Assembly (NCBI RefSeq): GCF_001436215.1
Contig: NZ_AYYP01000001.1
Coordinates: 1 to 64,000, forward strand
From: Ligilactobacillus agilis DSM 20509
GTDB lineage: Bacteria > Bacillota > Bacilli > Lactobacillales > Lactobacillaceae
Direction: 5' to 3'
DNA: 64,000 nucleotides
Shown here in pieces: positions 22,351 through 31,854 of this stretch (positions are counted from its first letter, which is position 1; each line of letters begins with the position of its first letter). The notes under the pieces were generated by a model. That model made no database searches and was not told the DNA's origin. It worked only from the letters and a program-made list of their open reading frames with translations. Both the position numbers and the translations under genes were made by a program.

Positions 22351-25035
22351 CTAGAATTGGTCAATCAACATTTGTCTGATTTCTGACAAGTATGGTTGCC
22401 GTGGGTTAGCTGGTGTACATTGGTCGTTGTAAACAAGGTCAACCAACTTATCAAGTGACTTGTCAAATTGTTCCTTAGTAACACCATTAGCTGATAACTT
22501 AGGTTCTACGTCTAAGGCCTTCATTAATTCGGCAATCTTAGCGCAAAGTGCTTCAACTAATTCAGCGTCGTCCTTACCCTTCAAACCAAGGTAACGAGCG
22601 ATGTCGGCGTAGTCCTTTTGACCACGGTATACTTCGTAACGAGGGAATGGTGTCCGTTTAACGTTACCAGAAGCACCGTTGAAGCGAATAACGTGTTGCA
22701 TTGCGATTGAAATTGCTAACCCGTGTGGTAACCCGAATTCCCCACCAGTCTTGTGAGCTAATGAGTGGTTAATTCCTAAGAAGGCATTAGCAAATGACAT
22801 CCCGGCTAAGGTTGCAGCATAGTGCATGTTTTCACGGGCTGTTTCCCCTTCAAGGGTTGGGTGCTTAGGATCGTACTTGTAAGATGTTTCCAAGTTTTCA
22901 AAGACTAACTTGATGGCTTGTAAGGCCCATGGACGGGTAAAGTCTGAAGCCATTACGGATACGTATGATTCTAAAGCGTGTGACAATGAGTCTAACCCTG
23001 AAAGTGCAACGGTTCTCTTAGGCACAGTCATAACAAATTCTGGGTCAACGATTGCAACTTGTGGTGTCAATTCGTAGTCAGCAAGTGGGTATTTTACGTG
23101 AGTATGGTCGTCAGTGATAACCGCAAATGGAGTTACTTCTGAACCTGTCCCTGAAGTAGTTGGGATTGCGAAGAGCTTCGTGTTAGTTGAGTGGTGGAAC
23201 TTAACAATTCTCTTCCGGATATCCAAGTACTTTTGTTGTAAGCGGGTAAAGAGTTCACTTACTGCTTCGTAGCTTTCCAAGAAGCCTGGTTCTTGGTCTA
23301 GTGAGTATTCGTAGATGTAGCGTGCAATCTTAGCTGCATCAAGGGCTGACCCACCACCGATAGCAATAACTGTATCTGGCTTAAATTGAGCCATTTGCTT
23401 AGCAATTTCGATTGTTTGTCCTAAGGTTGGGTCAGGACGAACTGTCCCGTAAATAGCAGTCTTAACTTCGTTATTTCTTACTTCGAGTTGAGCGTATACC
23501 TTATCAACAAAGCCGAATTGAACCATTCCTGGGTCGGCTACGATGAAGGCACGGTTGATGTCTTCATATTCATCTTGTAAGTAAGAGATAGCATTCTTTT
23601 CATAGTAAATCTTTTCTGGTAGGCGGACCCATTGTGGACGGTTACGCCGTTTTGCAACAGTTTTGACGTTCAAGAGGTCTGCAGTTGATAAGTTGTGTGA
23701 CAATGAATTCTTCCCCCATGATCCTGTTCCAAGAGTTAAACTTGCACGTAATGCGTCTGTGTAAACATCACCAATACCACCGATGGAGTCTGGTTGGTTA
23801 ACCAAAATCCGGGCAGCCTTAGTTCTGTCACCGAATTCTGTTACGAATGGGTCTGCTTGAGAACCAATTTGGATAGCGGCGTTGTGACCTGCCCCTTGGT
23901 AGTCAAGTAACTTAGCTACAATTTGAACCCCATTTTCACGGTCCTTAGCCTTGTAAACTGACAATAATGGAGATAATTTTTCAGAGGAAAGTTTTTCGCC
24001 AATGTTCTTTTCATCAAGTTCAAAGAGCATGACATCCTTACCGGCTGGAAGGTCTACCCCGGCATGTTCTGCAATCCACTTAGCTGGCATCCCAGCAACT
24101 GGACCATTAACCCCGTGGCGGTCGTTGAAGACAAAGTCCGCAATCTTTTGGTAGTCCTTCTTAGGTACTAAGTAAGCACCCTTTTCTTGCATCTTCTTTA
24201 ACCATTCGTCATAGATTGGAGCTTCAACAACGGCTGAGTTTTCAGTTGCACAAATCATCCCGTTATCAAACCGCTTGGAAAGAAGTAAATCTTCTACCGC
24301 CCGGTCAAGGTGAGCTGTGTGGTCAACGTAGATAGCCCCGTTACCAGCACCAACCCCAAGTGATGGGTTCCCTGATTTGAGGGCGGCGTTAACCATTCCA
24401 GGACCCCCAGTTGCTAAGATAGAAGCAATCTTAGGATTTTGAATTAATGCGGTGGTATTGGCCAATGATGGGGTTTCAATCCATTGGATAATGTCCTTAG
24501 GAGCCCCAGCTGCTACGGCTGCGTCGTAAACAATCTTAGCAGCATGTGCAGAACATTTTTGAGCTTGTGGGTGGAAAGCAAAGACAATCGCATTTCTAGT
24601 CTTCAAAGTAATGATTGACTTAAACATTGCGGTTGAAGTTGGGTTAGTCGTAGGAACAATCCCTGCTAATACCCCTAGTGGAGCGGCAATCTTAACTTCA
24701 CCTTTGGTTTTATCTTCTTCAATAATTCCAACTGTTTTATCATTCTTGATAGCGTGGTAAACATTTTCTGTCGCAAAGCGGTTCTTAGTATCCTTATCTT
24801 CAACGACCCCACGACCTGTTTCATCAACGGCTTCGTGTGCTAACATTAAAGCGGCTTCTGAACCGGCTAACGCAGCAGCAGCCACAATCTTATCTACTTG
24901 TTCTTGAGTGAAGGTTGCGAATTCTGCTTCCGCCTTCAATGCTTTTTGAACTAAACTATCTGTGTAGGCACGTGCCTTTTCCATTTCAGCAGCCTTTTCT
25001 TCAGCTGTAGGAACTTTCTTTTCTTTTGCAGCCAT
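22351..25035 (-). CDS. adhE: Bifunctional acetaldehyde-CoA/alcohol dehydrogenase
   Basis: Reduces acetyl-CoA to acetaldehyde and then ethanol, consuming two NADH; cytoplasmic, forms spirosomes in characterised members. The 894 residues have an N-terminal ALDH domain with catalytic Cys262 (MICATENS) and a C-terminal iron-dependent ADH domain (from about 465) with GGGSALDAAK and the metal-site region HKTGGEFGLPHGLA. A GGAGG site precedes the ATG. It is monocistronic, behind a long AT-rich upstream region, and very likely redox- and carbon-regulated, though no perfect Rex site is seen. Confidence 0.97.
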   Translation of the reverse strand: MAAKEKKVPTAEEKAAEMEKARAYTDSLVQKALKAEAEFATFTQEQVDKIVAAAALAGSEAALMLAHEAVDETGRGVVEDKDTKNRFATENVYHAIKNDKTVGIIEEDKTKGEVKIAAPLGVLAGIVPTTNPTSTAMFKSIITLKTRNAIVFAFHPQAQKCSAHAAKIVYDAAVAAGAPKDIIQWIETPSLANTTALIQNPKIASILATGGPGMVNAALKSGNPSLGVGAGNGAIYVDHTAHLDRAVEDLLLSKRFDNGMICATENSAVVEAPIYDEWLKKMQEKGAYLVPKKDYQKIADFVFNDRHGVNGPVAGMPAKWIAEHAGVDLPAGKDVMLFELDEKNIGEKLSSEKLSPLLSVYKAKDRENGVQIVAKLLDYQGAGHNAAIQIGSQADPFVTEFGDRTKAARILVNQPDSIGGIGDVYTDALRASLTLGTGSWGKNSLSHNLSTADLLNVKTVAKRRNRPQWVRLPEKIYYEKNAISYLQDEYEDINRAFIVADPGMVQFGFVDKVYAQLEVRNNEVKTAIYGTVRPDPTLGQTIEIAKQMAQFKPDTVIAIGGGSALDAAKIARYIYEYSLDQEPGFLESYEAVSELFTRLQQKYLDIRKRIVKFHHSTNTKLFAIPTTSGTGSEVTPFAVITDDHTHVKYPLADYELTPQVAIVDPEFVMTVPKRTVALSGLDSLSHALESYVSVMASDFTRPWALQAIKLVFENLETSYKYDPKHPTLEGETARENMHYAATLAGMSFANAFLGINHSLAHKTGGEFGLPHGLAISIAMQHVIRFNGASGNVKRTPFPRYEVYRGQKDYADIARYLGLKGKDDAELVEALCAKIAELMKALDVEPKLSANGVTKEQFDKSLDKLVDLVYNDQCTPANPRQPYLSEIRQMLIDQF

Positions 25036-25645
25036 ATATCAATTACCTCCAATAATTTAAAAAGCATAATGTGAATTTCTTCACTAACAATATAACGCAA
25101 AAAGAATTGCTTTTCAACGGTAATTTTTTAAAAATAATTGTAGTTTGTGACTTATCACGCTTGTTACATTGAGGAAAACTTAATTTTTTTGGAATGGTTT
25201 TCTTTTATAAAAGCTTAAGCGTTTTCGTTACAAAAGTTTATCTAATAACATTTCCCAAATACTCAATTTAGTTTTTAATTTAAATTTTTTATGGTTTTCA
25301 AATTTAAAAATTCCTGCAAAAAAATTTTTATTTTTTTGTTTTCAAATCTTTTTTCAGACAAATTATGCTCAAATCCGTGGAATATCCTTAAAAAAGATTA
25401 CATAAAGTGATTTTTATTATATTTAAATATTTTGTCCAAACCTTTGACTTCCTTATTTTAAAGGGATTTGTTCCCACAGGGACGCTTAATTTCCCACTGA
25501 AATTGTGAGATTTTTAACTATCATCCCTTAAATATCCCTTATTTTTCCTGCCTAAGCCGCCTTACCTTTTTCCAGCTTAACCTGTATAATAAAGTTATTA
25601 GCACAAAAATGATTAGTTAGAAAGAATCAAAAAGAAGGGATCAAT
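25036..25645. other. 610-bp AT-rich region between adhE and a GntR gene
   Basis: No protein gene is seen. It contains an inverted repeat GTGACTTATCAC (25147-25158) that resembles a Rex site but has a 4-bp rather than 6-bp spacer, a weak cre (about 25214-25227, 11 of 14), long A/T tracts (25255-25345) that may bend DNA, and the promoter of the GntR gene at its right end. The length suggests complex control of adhE. Confidence 0.5.
25562..25600 (+). promoter_or_regulatory. Promoter and palindrome before GntR regulator
   Basis: An extended -10 TGTATAAT (hexamer 25585-25590) with a weak TTACCT 17 bp upstream. Overlapping it is the palindrome TAATAAAGTTATTA (25587-25600), a plausible autoregulatory operator. 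Confidence 0.45.
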
Positions 25646-26359
25646 ATGACATTAAAATACAAATTAGTTGCTAAGGACATTGCGCAAAAAATCGACGACC
25701 AAGTTTATACAGATAAACTGCCGAGTGAACAAGAACTGATTAACCACTACCAAGTTAGTCGTAACACCATCAGAAACGCTTTAAACCTCCTTTATAACCA
25801 AGGCATGGTGCGTTCGATCCAAGGGAGCGGCTACTTCGTTAACACTAGTGCTCAACCAGGGGAATTAATCGTTAACGGTGGGTCTAAAAAAGGCCTCTAT
25901 GACTTGGAAAAGGCCGACCCCATCTCTTCTAAGGTTCTGAGCCTGGAAGTAATTCCCGCCGACCAAGAAATTGCCACGCGCTTGCAATGCCCACTTGCAA
26001 CAGATATTTACCACGTTAAACGTCTGCGTTCAAATAGCAAGGAAGTTGTCAGCCTGGAAGATGCTTACTACCTCAAAAGTGTTGTGCCTTACTTGACCGA
26101 AGAAGTCTGTCGTGAATCCATCTTTAATTTCATCACTAAAACCTACGGGGTGGAAATTAAAAATGGGGATGAATTCATTAAGCTAGCCCGCCTAACTAAA
26201 GCGGAAGCCGACTTAACTGGCCTAGAAGTAGCCACCCCGGCCTTACACCTAACAGAGGTTAACTACCTTAAAAACGAGCAGCCTTTTAACTACTCCAAAA
26301 CGCTCTACCTTCAAAGCGACTTAACCCTTTACTACCACGTAAGTAACTACCTTAACTAA
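25646..26359 (+). CDS. GntR/HutC-family regulator (UTRA effector domain)
   Basis: Sugar-type transcription regulator, 237 residues. The N-terminal winged helix contains LPSEQELINHYQVSRNTIRN (about 26-45) and GSGYFV; the UTRA ligand domain follows from about 90, ending with the FNYSKTLYL segment. It is closely related to the regulator at 32790-33500 (same VSRNTIR, IQGSGYFV, SLEDAYYLK, NEQPFNYSKTLYL blocks), which neighbours a cellobiose-type PTS. Its own target is unclear: it stands between adhE and a broken HAD gene with a terminator after it. A beta-glucoside or phospho-sugar ligand is a reasonable guess. Confidence 0.88.
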   Translation: MTLKYKLVAKDIAQKIDDQVYTDKLPSEQELINHYQVSRNTIRNALNLLYNQGMVRSIQGSGYFVNTSAQPGELIVNGGSKKGLYDLEKADPISSKVLSLEVIPADQEIATRLQCPLATDIYHVKRLRSNSKEVVSLEDAYYLKSVVPYLTEEVCRESIFNFITKTYGVEIKNGDEFIKLARLTKAEADLTGLEVATPALHLTEVNYLKNEQPFNYSKTLYLQSDLTLYYHVSNYLN

Positions 26360-26364
26360 TTAAA

Positions 26365-26405
26365 AACCAGCCCGGAAGTAATTTACTTCTGAGCTGGTCT
26401 TTTTT
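26365..26405. terminator. Terminator between GntR gene and HAD gene
   Basis: Stem AACCAGC...GGAAGTAA / TTACTTC...GCTGGT followed by a T run on the plus strand; convergent genes on both sides. Confidence 0.82.
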
Positions 26406-26410
26406 ATTAA

Positions 26411-27212
26411 TTATTCGAGGTAGCCCTTAAGGACTTGTAATACGCCCGCTTCGTTGTTAGCAGGAGCAATGTAGTCCGCAATGGCTTTAACCTTAGGATC
26501 ACCGTTTTTCCATGGCGTAACCATACTTAGCGTGGGTTAACATTTCAATGTCATTGCCCCCGTCCCCAAAGGCGATTAAGTCATCATGGCCTAAGTTCCA
26601 GCGCTTAAGCATTAAATCTAAGCCTTGGGCCTTATTAACCCCTTTTTTCATGAGGTCGATGCTACCAAAGCCTGACGAGGTAATCTTTAAGACCTGCCCA
26701 AATTCGGCTTGCAAGGCTGCTAATAGTGGCTTAGTGTCTTCAGCCCTCATGCCCGCTGTCAACTTTAGGTAGGCATCAACCGGTAGCTTCTCCAAACTCT
26801 CAATCAATTCGTGTTTGGGACAATAGTACTTCATCCCTTCCACAAAATCCGTTTCTTCGTCATGGGGAATATAAGCTGCCTTGACCCCACAAGCTGCTAG
26901 GTGCAATTCTGGGTAGGCCTGCTTAAATGTTACTACCTGCTTAATCACATCTAAATCTAGCGCTTGCGTTAACACCGCTTGTGTCCGGTCAATCAGATAG
27001 GCACCATTTTCGGCTACGAAGGCCAAGTCTTGGTAGTGTTCCACAAAGTCCAAGCGCAAGCGCTCGTACTGGTTACCGCTAGCCACAATGAAATGGATGC
27101 CCTGCTCGTTCATCTTGGTTAACAGATAAGCGAAAAGTTCCTTATCGTAGTTTTTTTGATCATCCAAAAAAGTCCCATCCATATCAACTGCAATCGCTTT
27201 AAATGGTGCCAT
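26411..27212 (-). pseudogene. Cof-type HAD phosphatase, frameshifted near C-terminus
   Basis: HAD-superfamily sugar-phosphate phosphatase of the Cof/YidA group. The first 237 residues read normally: VDMDGTFLDD nucleophile motif (about 10-19), a cap domain, then the Lys and FGDGGNDIEML motifs. At a run of five A residues (plus-strand T run 26505-26509) the frame shifts and hits a stop at 26499. Removing one A restores a family-like end (ENGDPKVKAIADYI, then EAGVLQVLKGYLE) with a stop at 26411, giving about 267 residues, the usual length. So this is a recent indel, a phase-variable homopolymer or a sequencing error. All catalytic motifs precede the shift, so activity may survive. ATG 27212 is preferred over the TTG before it. 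Confidence 0.8.
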
Positions 27213-27271
27213 CAAAATTCCTCCTTAAACAAAACGGGCCGGTAACAATCCCAGCCCGTTATTTTTAATTT

Positions 27272-29155
27272 TTACTTAGGCAAGTTGACCTTAACATCGT
27301 GTGGATCTGTGACCACGCAGATGACAGTCGTATCATAACCTGCTTTTTCAATTTGAGCTTTATCAAATTCTACCAAAACATCACCGGCTTTGACAAATTG
27401 CCCTTGCTTAACCTTAACGTCAAATCCTTGCCCTTTTAGCATGACAGTGTCTAAACCAATGTGTAAGAGGACTTCTGCCCCGGCAGTGGTAGTCAAACCA
27501 ATCGCATGACCCGTTTCATAAGCAACTGTTACTTCTGCATCCGCTGGTGCTGTCAACACGCCTTTACTTGGAATCACTCCGAAACCTTGACCCATCATCC
27601 CAGTTGAGAAGACCTGATCTTTTACTTCGGCTAAAGGAATGATTTGCCCTTCAACAGGGGCAACCAATGTTTCTTCTGAAGCCTTAGCGTCTAAGTTAGC
27701 TGCTGGCTTAGGAGTTGAGCCTGGCCGTTGCTTCTTTTCAACCTTTTTACCCATTTCCATCTTGTCGTTGTAACCCCAAACCCAGGCAATTACAAAGGAA
27801 ACGACTAAAGCAGCTGCAGATGAAAGTAAGAAGGCATAGAAACTATTTAAGTCACTTGGGTTCTTAGGGTTGAAGAAGGAAGAAAAACCGATTAATGACC
27901 CAGTGAAGCCGTACATTGTCCCGTGCATTAAGCCGGTAATGAAGCCCCCGACTGCAGACCCAATTAAACCAGAGATAAATACCCGGCGGAAGCGCAAGTT
28001 AATCCCGTAAATAGCTGGTTCAGTTACCCCACAGAAAGCGGAGATGGTAGCGGCAAAACCTAATTCTTTAATATCATCTTTTCTTGACTTGATAGCAACA
28101 GCTAAAACAGCGGCACCTTGAGAAACCATCGTTGTGGAAATAATTGCGTTTAAGGCACTTTCTCCACTACCGGTAATTTGTTGAGCCACCAAAGGCACAA
28201 CGCCCCAGTGTAGACCGAAGATAACAAGTAATTGGTAGAAGCCACCAATTAGAAGCCCACCTAAACAACCGGATACATGCACCATCCAGTTAATTAAGTC
28301 CGCAATGCCGTTGGCGAACCCTTGGATAACTGGGCCAGTTACAACTAAAGTAATCGTAGAAACAACTAAGATCGTAATCAATGGGTTGAAAATCATTTGT
28401 AGGTAGCTTGGGAGGTGATCTTTGAGCCAGTCACCAACTTTTTTAGCTAACCAAGCTGCTAAAATCATTGGGAAAATTGAGTAAGTATAGTTTAGGAATT
28501 GGAACTTAAAGCCCCCAACTTCAAACATTAACTTAAAGGCTTTCCCAAAGGTTACTAGTTGTGGGTAAGTTAAAACCCCACCGATAACAGCGGCGACAAT
28601 TGGGTCACTTCCCAAGCGTTTAGCGGCTGCAAACCCTACCAAAATTGGCAAGAAGAAAAAGGCCGAGTCAGCCATCGCGCTAACAGAGATATAAACTAAA
28701 CTAGTAGGACTAAGTAATGAGCCTAGTTGAGGTAAAGTTAATAATGCTAAAATCCCTTTAATAATACCAGAAGCTGCGATTACCCCAACAACCGGACTCA
28801 TTGACCCAGTAATAAACCCAATTAGGTTACCCATTGCACGACTAACTGGATTTTTGCCATCGTCTTCAGCGGGAGCTGGTGTTGCTTCCCCGCTAAAGCC
28901 AGGTCCTAATTGACTAACAACGGCATCAAACACGTTAGTAACTTCGTTTCCGATTACGACTTGGTATTGGCCGGAAGCGTGAATTACATCTAACACCCCA
29001 GTCGTATTCTTCAAAACATCATCGTTAGCCTTACCTTCATCCTTTAGATAAAAACGTAAGCGAGTGATACAATGAATAACGTTGGCGATATTCTCTTGCC
29101 CACCGACGTTTTCAATAATGGTTTGAGCTAACTTAGTGTAGTCCTTTTTCGCCAT
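27272..29155 (-). CDS. treP: Trehalose PTS EIIBCA transporter
   Basis: Imports and phosphorylates trehalose to trehalose-6-phosphate across the membrane. In 627 residues: EIIB with Cys29 (IHCITRLRF), EIIC with about ten membrane segments (110-460), then a glucose-type EIIA with His565 (LLHIGLDTV). The open frame can start at ATG 29170, but GGAGG lies inside that extension and points to ATG 29155. Trehalose specificity is inferred from the divergent treR-treC pair with a shared operator region. A weak cre (29175-29188) overlaps the leader. Confidence 0.92.
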   Translation of the reverse strand: MAKKDYTKLAQTIIENVGGQENIANVIHCITRLRFYLKDEGKANDDVLKNTTGVLDVIHASGQYQVVIGNEVTNVFDAVVSQLGPGFSGEATPAPAEDDGKNPVSRAMGNLIGFITGSMSPVVGVIAASGIIKGILALLTLPQLGSLLSPTSLVYISVSAMADSAFFFLPILVGFAAAKRLGSDPIVAAVIGGVLTYPQLVTFGKAFKLMFEVGGFKFQFLNYTYSIFPMILAAWLAKKVGDWLKDHLPSYLQMIFNPLITILVVSTITLVVTGPVIQGFANGIADLINWMVHVSGCLGGLLIGGFYQLLVIFGLHWGVVPLVAQQITGSGESALNAIISTTMVSQGAAVLAVAIKSRKDDIKELGFAATISAFCGVTEPAIYGINLRFRRVFISGLIGSAVGGFITGLMHGTMYGFTGSLIGFSSFFNPKNPSDLNSFYAFLLSSAAALVVSFVIAWVWGYNDKMEMGKKVEKKQRPGSTPKPAANLDAKASEETLVAPVEGQIIPLAEVKDQVFSTGMMGQGFGVIPSKGVLTAPADAEVTVAYETGHAIGLTTTAGAEVLLHIGLDTVMLKGQGFDVKVKQGQFVKAGDVLVEFDKAQIEKAGYDTTVICVVTDPHDVKVNLPK

Positions 29156-29214
29156 AAGCTTTTCCTCCATTTTACAAAAACGTTTTCTTAACTCTTCGAA
29201 TTTATCTTACAACC

Positions 29215-29224
29215 TGTGCGCACA
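29215..29224. promoter_or_regulatory. TreR-like box 1
   Basis: Perfect palindrome TGTGCGCACA in context CTGTGCGCACAT, proximal to treP. An identical box lies 81 bp away centre to centre. Confidence 0.65.
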
Positions 29225-29295
29225 TGTGTCAACGTATTTCCTAAAAAAAGTTATTAAAACAAGAATGTAAGCTTTTTTATAACTCTCGTCTTGCT

Positions 29296-29305
29296 TGTGC
29301 GCACA
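29296..29305. promoter_or_regulatory. TreR-like box 2 in the treR promoter
   Basis: The second TGTGCGCACA, located between a TTGCTT -35-like element (29291-29296) and the -10 TATAAT (29314-29319) of treR, so binding would block polymerase. Confidence 0.7.
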
Positions 29306-29349
29306 TCTGATAATATAATAAACATAGAATTACTTTTAAAGGATGATTG

Positions 29350-30069
29350 ATGATGGTTAAAAGTAAACAAGAAATTATTACCCAAGATATTGCTTTAAAA
29401 ATTAAGCATCAACTTTATAAACCCGGTGACTACCTTCCCAGCGAAAACCAGCTAGCGGAACTTTACGGCGCAGCTAGAAATACCGTCCGTAAATCGCTCG
29501 GGGACTTAACAGACCTGGGCTTAATTCAAAAAATCAAGGGAAAGGGCTCGTTAGTCTTAGACAGCAGTCGCTACGCCTTTCCAGTTGCTGGAATCACTTC
29601 TTTTAAGGAATTAAATGAAACCTTAGGGATGAAGGCTAAAACAGAGGTCTTACGTCTAGAAGAAATTGAACAGTTACCTGCAAACATCAAAGTCGAACAG
29701 GTTGACGCAGACAAGTTCATCTTCTTGGAAAGACTGCGGTTAATCAATGACCAACCAAAAGTTTTGGACCGTGACTACCTCTTAAGTCCCCCGGTTAATT
29801 TCCTACCTATGGAGGAAGCCCAAAATTCGATTTACGCTTACCTGGAAGATAAGTTAGGCTTTGTAATTTCTTACGCAACAAAAGAAATCACCGTCCGTAA
29901 GGTTGATGACTATATCGCTAGTAAGCTCAAGTTAGAAGCAGACCGGCGTGCGGTCTTAGTTTCAAGTAAAACTTACTTAGAAGACACTAGGCTCTTTGAA
30001 ATCACCGAATCTTATCACCATCCCGACGATTTCAGCTTTTTTGATTTTGCCCGCAGACGAAAAATATAA
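29350..30069 (+). CDS. treR: Trehalose operon regulator, GntR/UTRA family
   Basis: Repressor expected to sense trehalose-6-phosphate, 239 residues. N-terminal winged helix with LPSENQLAELYGAARNTVRK (about 32-51) and a C-terminal UTRA domain. Three consecutive start codons (TTG 29347, ATG 29350, ATG 29353) follow AAAGGATG; 29350 is chosen by spacing. It is followed 11 bp later by treC and is divergent from treP, with twin palindromic boxes between. Distinct from the other two UTRA regulators in the window. Confidence 0.92.
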   Translation: MMVKSKQEIITQDIALKIKHQLYKPGDYLPSENQLAELYGAARNTVRKSLGDLTDLGLIQKIKGKGSLVLDSSRYAFPVAGITSFKELNETLGMKAKTEVLRLEEIEQLPANIKVEQVDADKFIFLERLRLINDQPKVLDRDYLLSPPVNFLPMEEAQNSIYAYLEDKLGFVISYATKEITVRKVDDYIASKLKLEADRRAVLVSSKTYLEDTRLFEITESYHHPDDFSFFDFARRRKI

Positions 30070-30080
30070 AGGAGGCTCTT

Positions 30081-31739
30081 ATGCAAACACTCGGTCAAAA
30101 AGTAATTTATCAAATTTACCCTAAGTCATTTTATGATAGTAACAACGATGGCATTGGCGATTTACGGGGAATCATTGCCAAAATCCCTTACATTGCTAAG
30201 TTAAACATCGACATGATTTGGTTTAACCCCTTCTTTGTCTCGCCCCAAAACGATAATGGTTATGACATCGCCGATTACTACCAAATCGACCCTCGGTTTG
30301 GGACCATGGCTGATTTTGAAGAACTAGTAGCTAAACTCAAGGAAATCAACGTGGGTGTGATGCTCGATATGGTGTTAAACCACTGCTCCACCGAACACGA
30401 ATGGTTTAAGAAGGCCTTAGCCGGCGACAAGTACTACCAAGACTTCTTCTACTTAAGACCGGCCAAGGCTGACGGCAGTCTCCCTAATAACTGGTCTTCC
30501 AAGTTTGGTGGTCCGGCCTGGGAGAAATTTGGCGACACTAACCTTTACTACCTCCACCTCTACGATAAGACTCAAGCCGACCTTGACTGGCACAACGAAA
30601 ACGTCAGAAAAGAAGCAAGTAAAATTATCAACTTTTGGAGAAGTAAGGGCGTAGCTGGTTTCCGGTTTGACGTAATCAACGTTACTGGTAAAGACACCGT
30701 CCTAGTTGATTCAACCGATATTAATGAAGAAAAAGCCCTCTACACCGATACGCCCGTCGTGCATGATTACCTTAAAGAGCTGAATCGGACTAGCTTTGGT
30801 CAAGATGAAGACGCTATCACCGTAGGGGAAATGTCATCGGCAACTATCCCTAACTCAATCGAATACTCCAATCCAGCCGAGCATGAACTCTCAATGGTTT
30901 TCACCTTCCACCACCTCAAGGTCGATTATAAAGACGGCGAAAAGTGGAGCGACTATCCCTTTGACTTCATGAAGTTAAAGCAACTTTTCACCGACTGGCA
31001 AGAAAAAATGGACCAAGGTGGCGGCTGGAACGCCCTCTTCTGGAATAACCACGACCAACCTTGGGCCCTCAACCGCTTTGGCGACCCCGTTAACTTCCGG
31101 GTGGAATCAGCTCAAATGCTGGCTTCTGCCCTCCACTTGATGCGGGGGACCCCTTACATCTATCAGGGTGAAGAATTAGGGATGATGGACCCTAGCTACA
31201 CGGATATCTCCGAATACGTTGACGTTGAAGCTTTGAATGCCTACCAAGCCCTCATTGAAGCTGGCAAGTCACCTGCAGAGGCCTTCCACCTCGTAAGCCT
31301 CAAGGCCCGCGATAATTCCCGGGTCCCAATGCACTGGAATGCCGATAAATACGCTGGTTTTTCTACCGTAACTCCGTGGTTAAAGCCAACTGACCAAGCA
31401 GAAATCAACGTTGAAAAAGAGCTAGCTAGTGGTCAAATCTTCACTTACTACCAACAGCTAATCAAGCTCCGGAAAGAAATGCCCCTCATTTCCGCAGGAC
31501 ACTTCCAAACCGTCTTCAAAGATCACCCACAGGTTTTTGCCTACCGGCGCTACCTTGATAACCAAGCTAAAGAACTTTTGGTTATCAATAACTTCTACGG
31601 CCAAGAAACAGAACTTGACTTAGGTACTTACGCTAACAGAGCTTGCCGTCTCGTCATCAGCAACTACGACCAAGACCTAGCCAAGTTGCCAGCCAGGTTA
31701 ACCCTGCGTCCGTACGAAACTATTGCCTGGGAAATATAA
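30081..31739 (+). CDS. treC: Alpha,alpha-phosphotrehalase (GH13)
   Basis: Hydrolyses trehalose-6-phosphate to glucose and glucose-6-phosphate in the cytoplasm. At 552 residues it is a standard GH13 oligo-glucosidase fold: DMVLNHCSTEHEWF, nucleophile Asp197 in GFRFDVIN, acid/base Glu250 in VGEMSS, and NNHDQPW for the transition-state Asp. Closely related oligo-1,6-glucosidases share the fold; assignment to trehalose-6-P rests on the treP/treR context. It follows treR with AAGGAGG and ends at a strong terminator. Confidence 0.94.
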   Translation: MQTLGQKVIYQIYPKSFYDSNNDGIGDLRGIIAKIPYIAKLNIDMIWFNPFFVSPQNDNGYDIADYYQIDPRFGTMADFEELVAKLKEINVGVMLDMVLNHCSTEHEWFKKALAGDKYYQDFFYLRPAKADGSLPNNWSSKFGGPAWEKFGDTNLYYLHLYDKTQADLDWHNENVRKEASKIINFWRSKGVAGFRFDVINVTGKDTVLVDSTDINEEKALYTDTPVVHDYLKELNRTSFGQDEDAITVGEMSSATIPNSIEYSNPAEHELSMVFTFHHLKVDYKDGEKWSDYPFDFMKLKQLFTDWQEKMDQGGGWNALFWNNHDQPWALNRFGDPVNFRVESAQMLASALHLMRGTPYIYQGEELGMMDPSYTDISEYVDVEALNAYQALIEAGKSPAEAFHLVSLKARDNSRVPMHWNADKYAGFSTVTPWLKPTDQAEINVEKELASGQIFTYYQQLIKLRKEMPLISAGHFQTVFKDHPQVFAYRRYLDNQAKELLVINNFYGQETELDLGTYANRACRLVISNYDQDLAKLPARLTLRPYETIAWEI

Positions 31740-31746
31740 GCAACTT

Positions 31747-31777
31747 AGCCCGAATTCCTCAAAATTCGGGCTTTTTT
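31747..31777 (+). terminator. Terminator after treC
   Basis: Stem AGCCCGAATT / AATTCGGGCT with T6, 8 bp past the treC stop. Confidence 0.92.
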
Positions 31778-31786
31778 GCCCCAAAA

Positions 31787-31800
31787 AGAAAACGCTCACT
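31787..31800. promoter_or_regulatory. cre site upstream of nitroreductase
   Basis: AGAAAACGCTCACT matches 12 of 14 cre positions, 55 bp upstream of the start codon. Confidence 0.45.
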
Positions 31801-31854
31801 ATAAAATCTGTTATGATATTAATAGAATTAAATTTTCTTTGTGGAGGAATTAAT

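Noticed and set aside
25147-25158. Rex-binding site upstream of adhE
   Set aside because: The GTGA/TCAC arms are separated by 4 rather than 6 bp and the outer TT/AA are incomplete, so I only list it as an inverted repeat.
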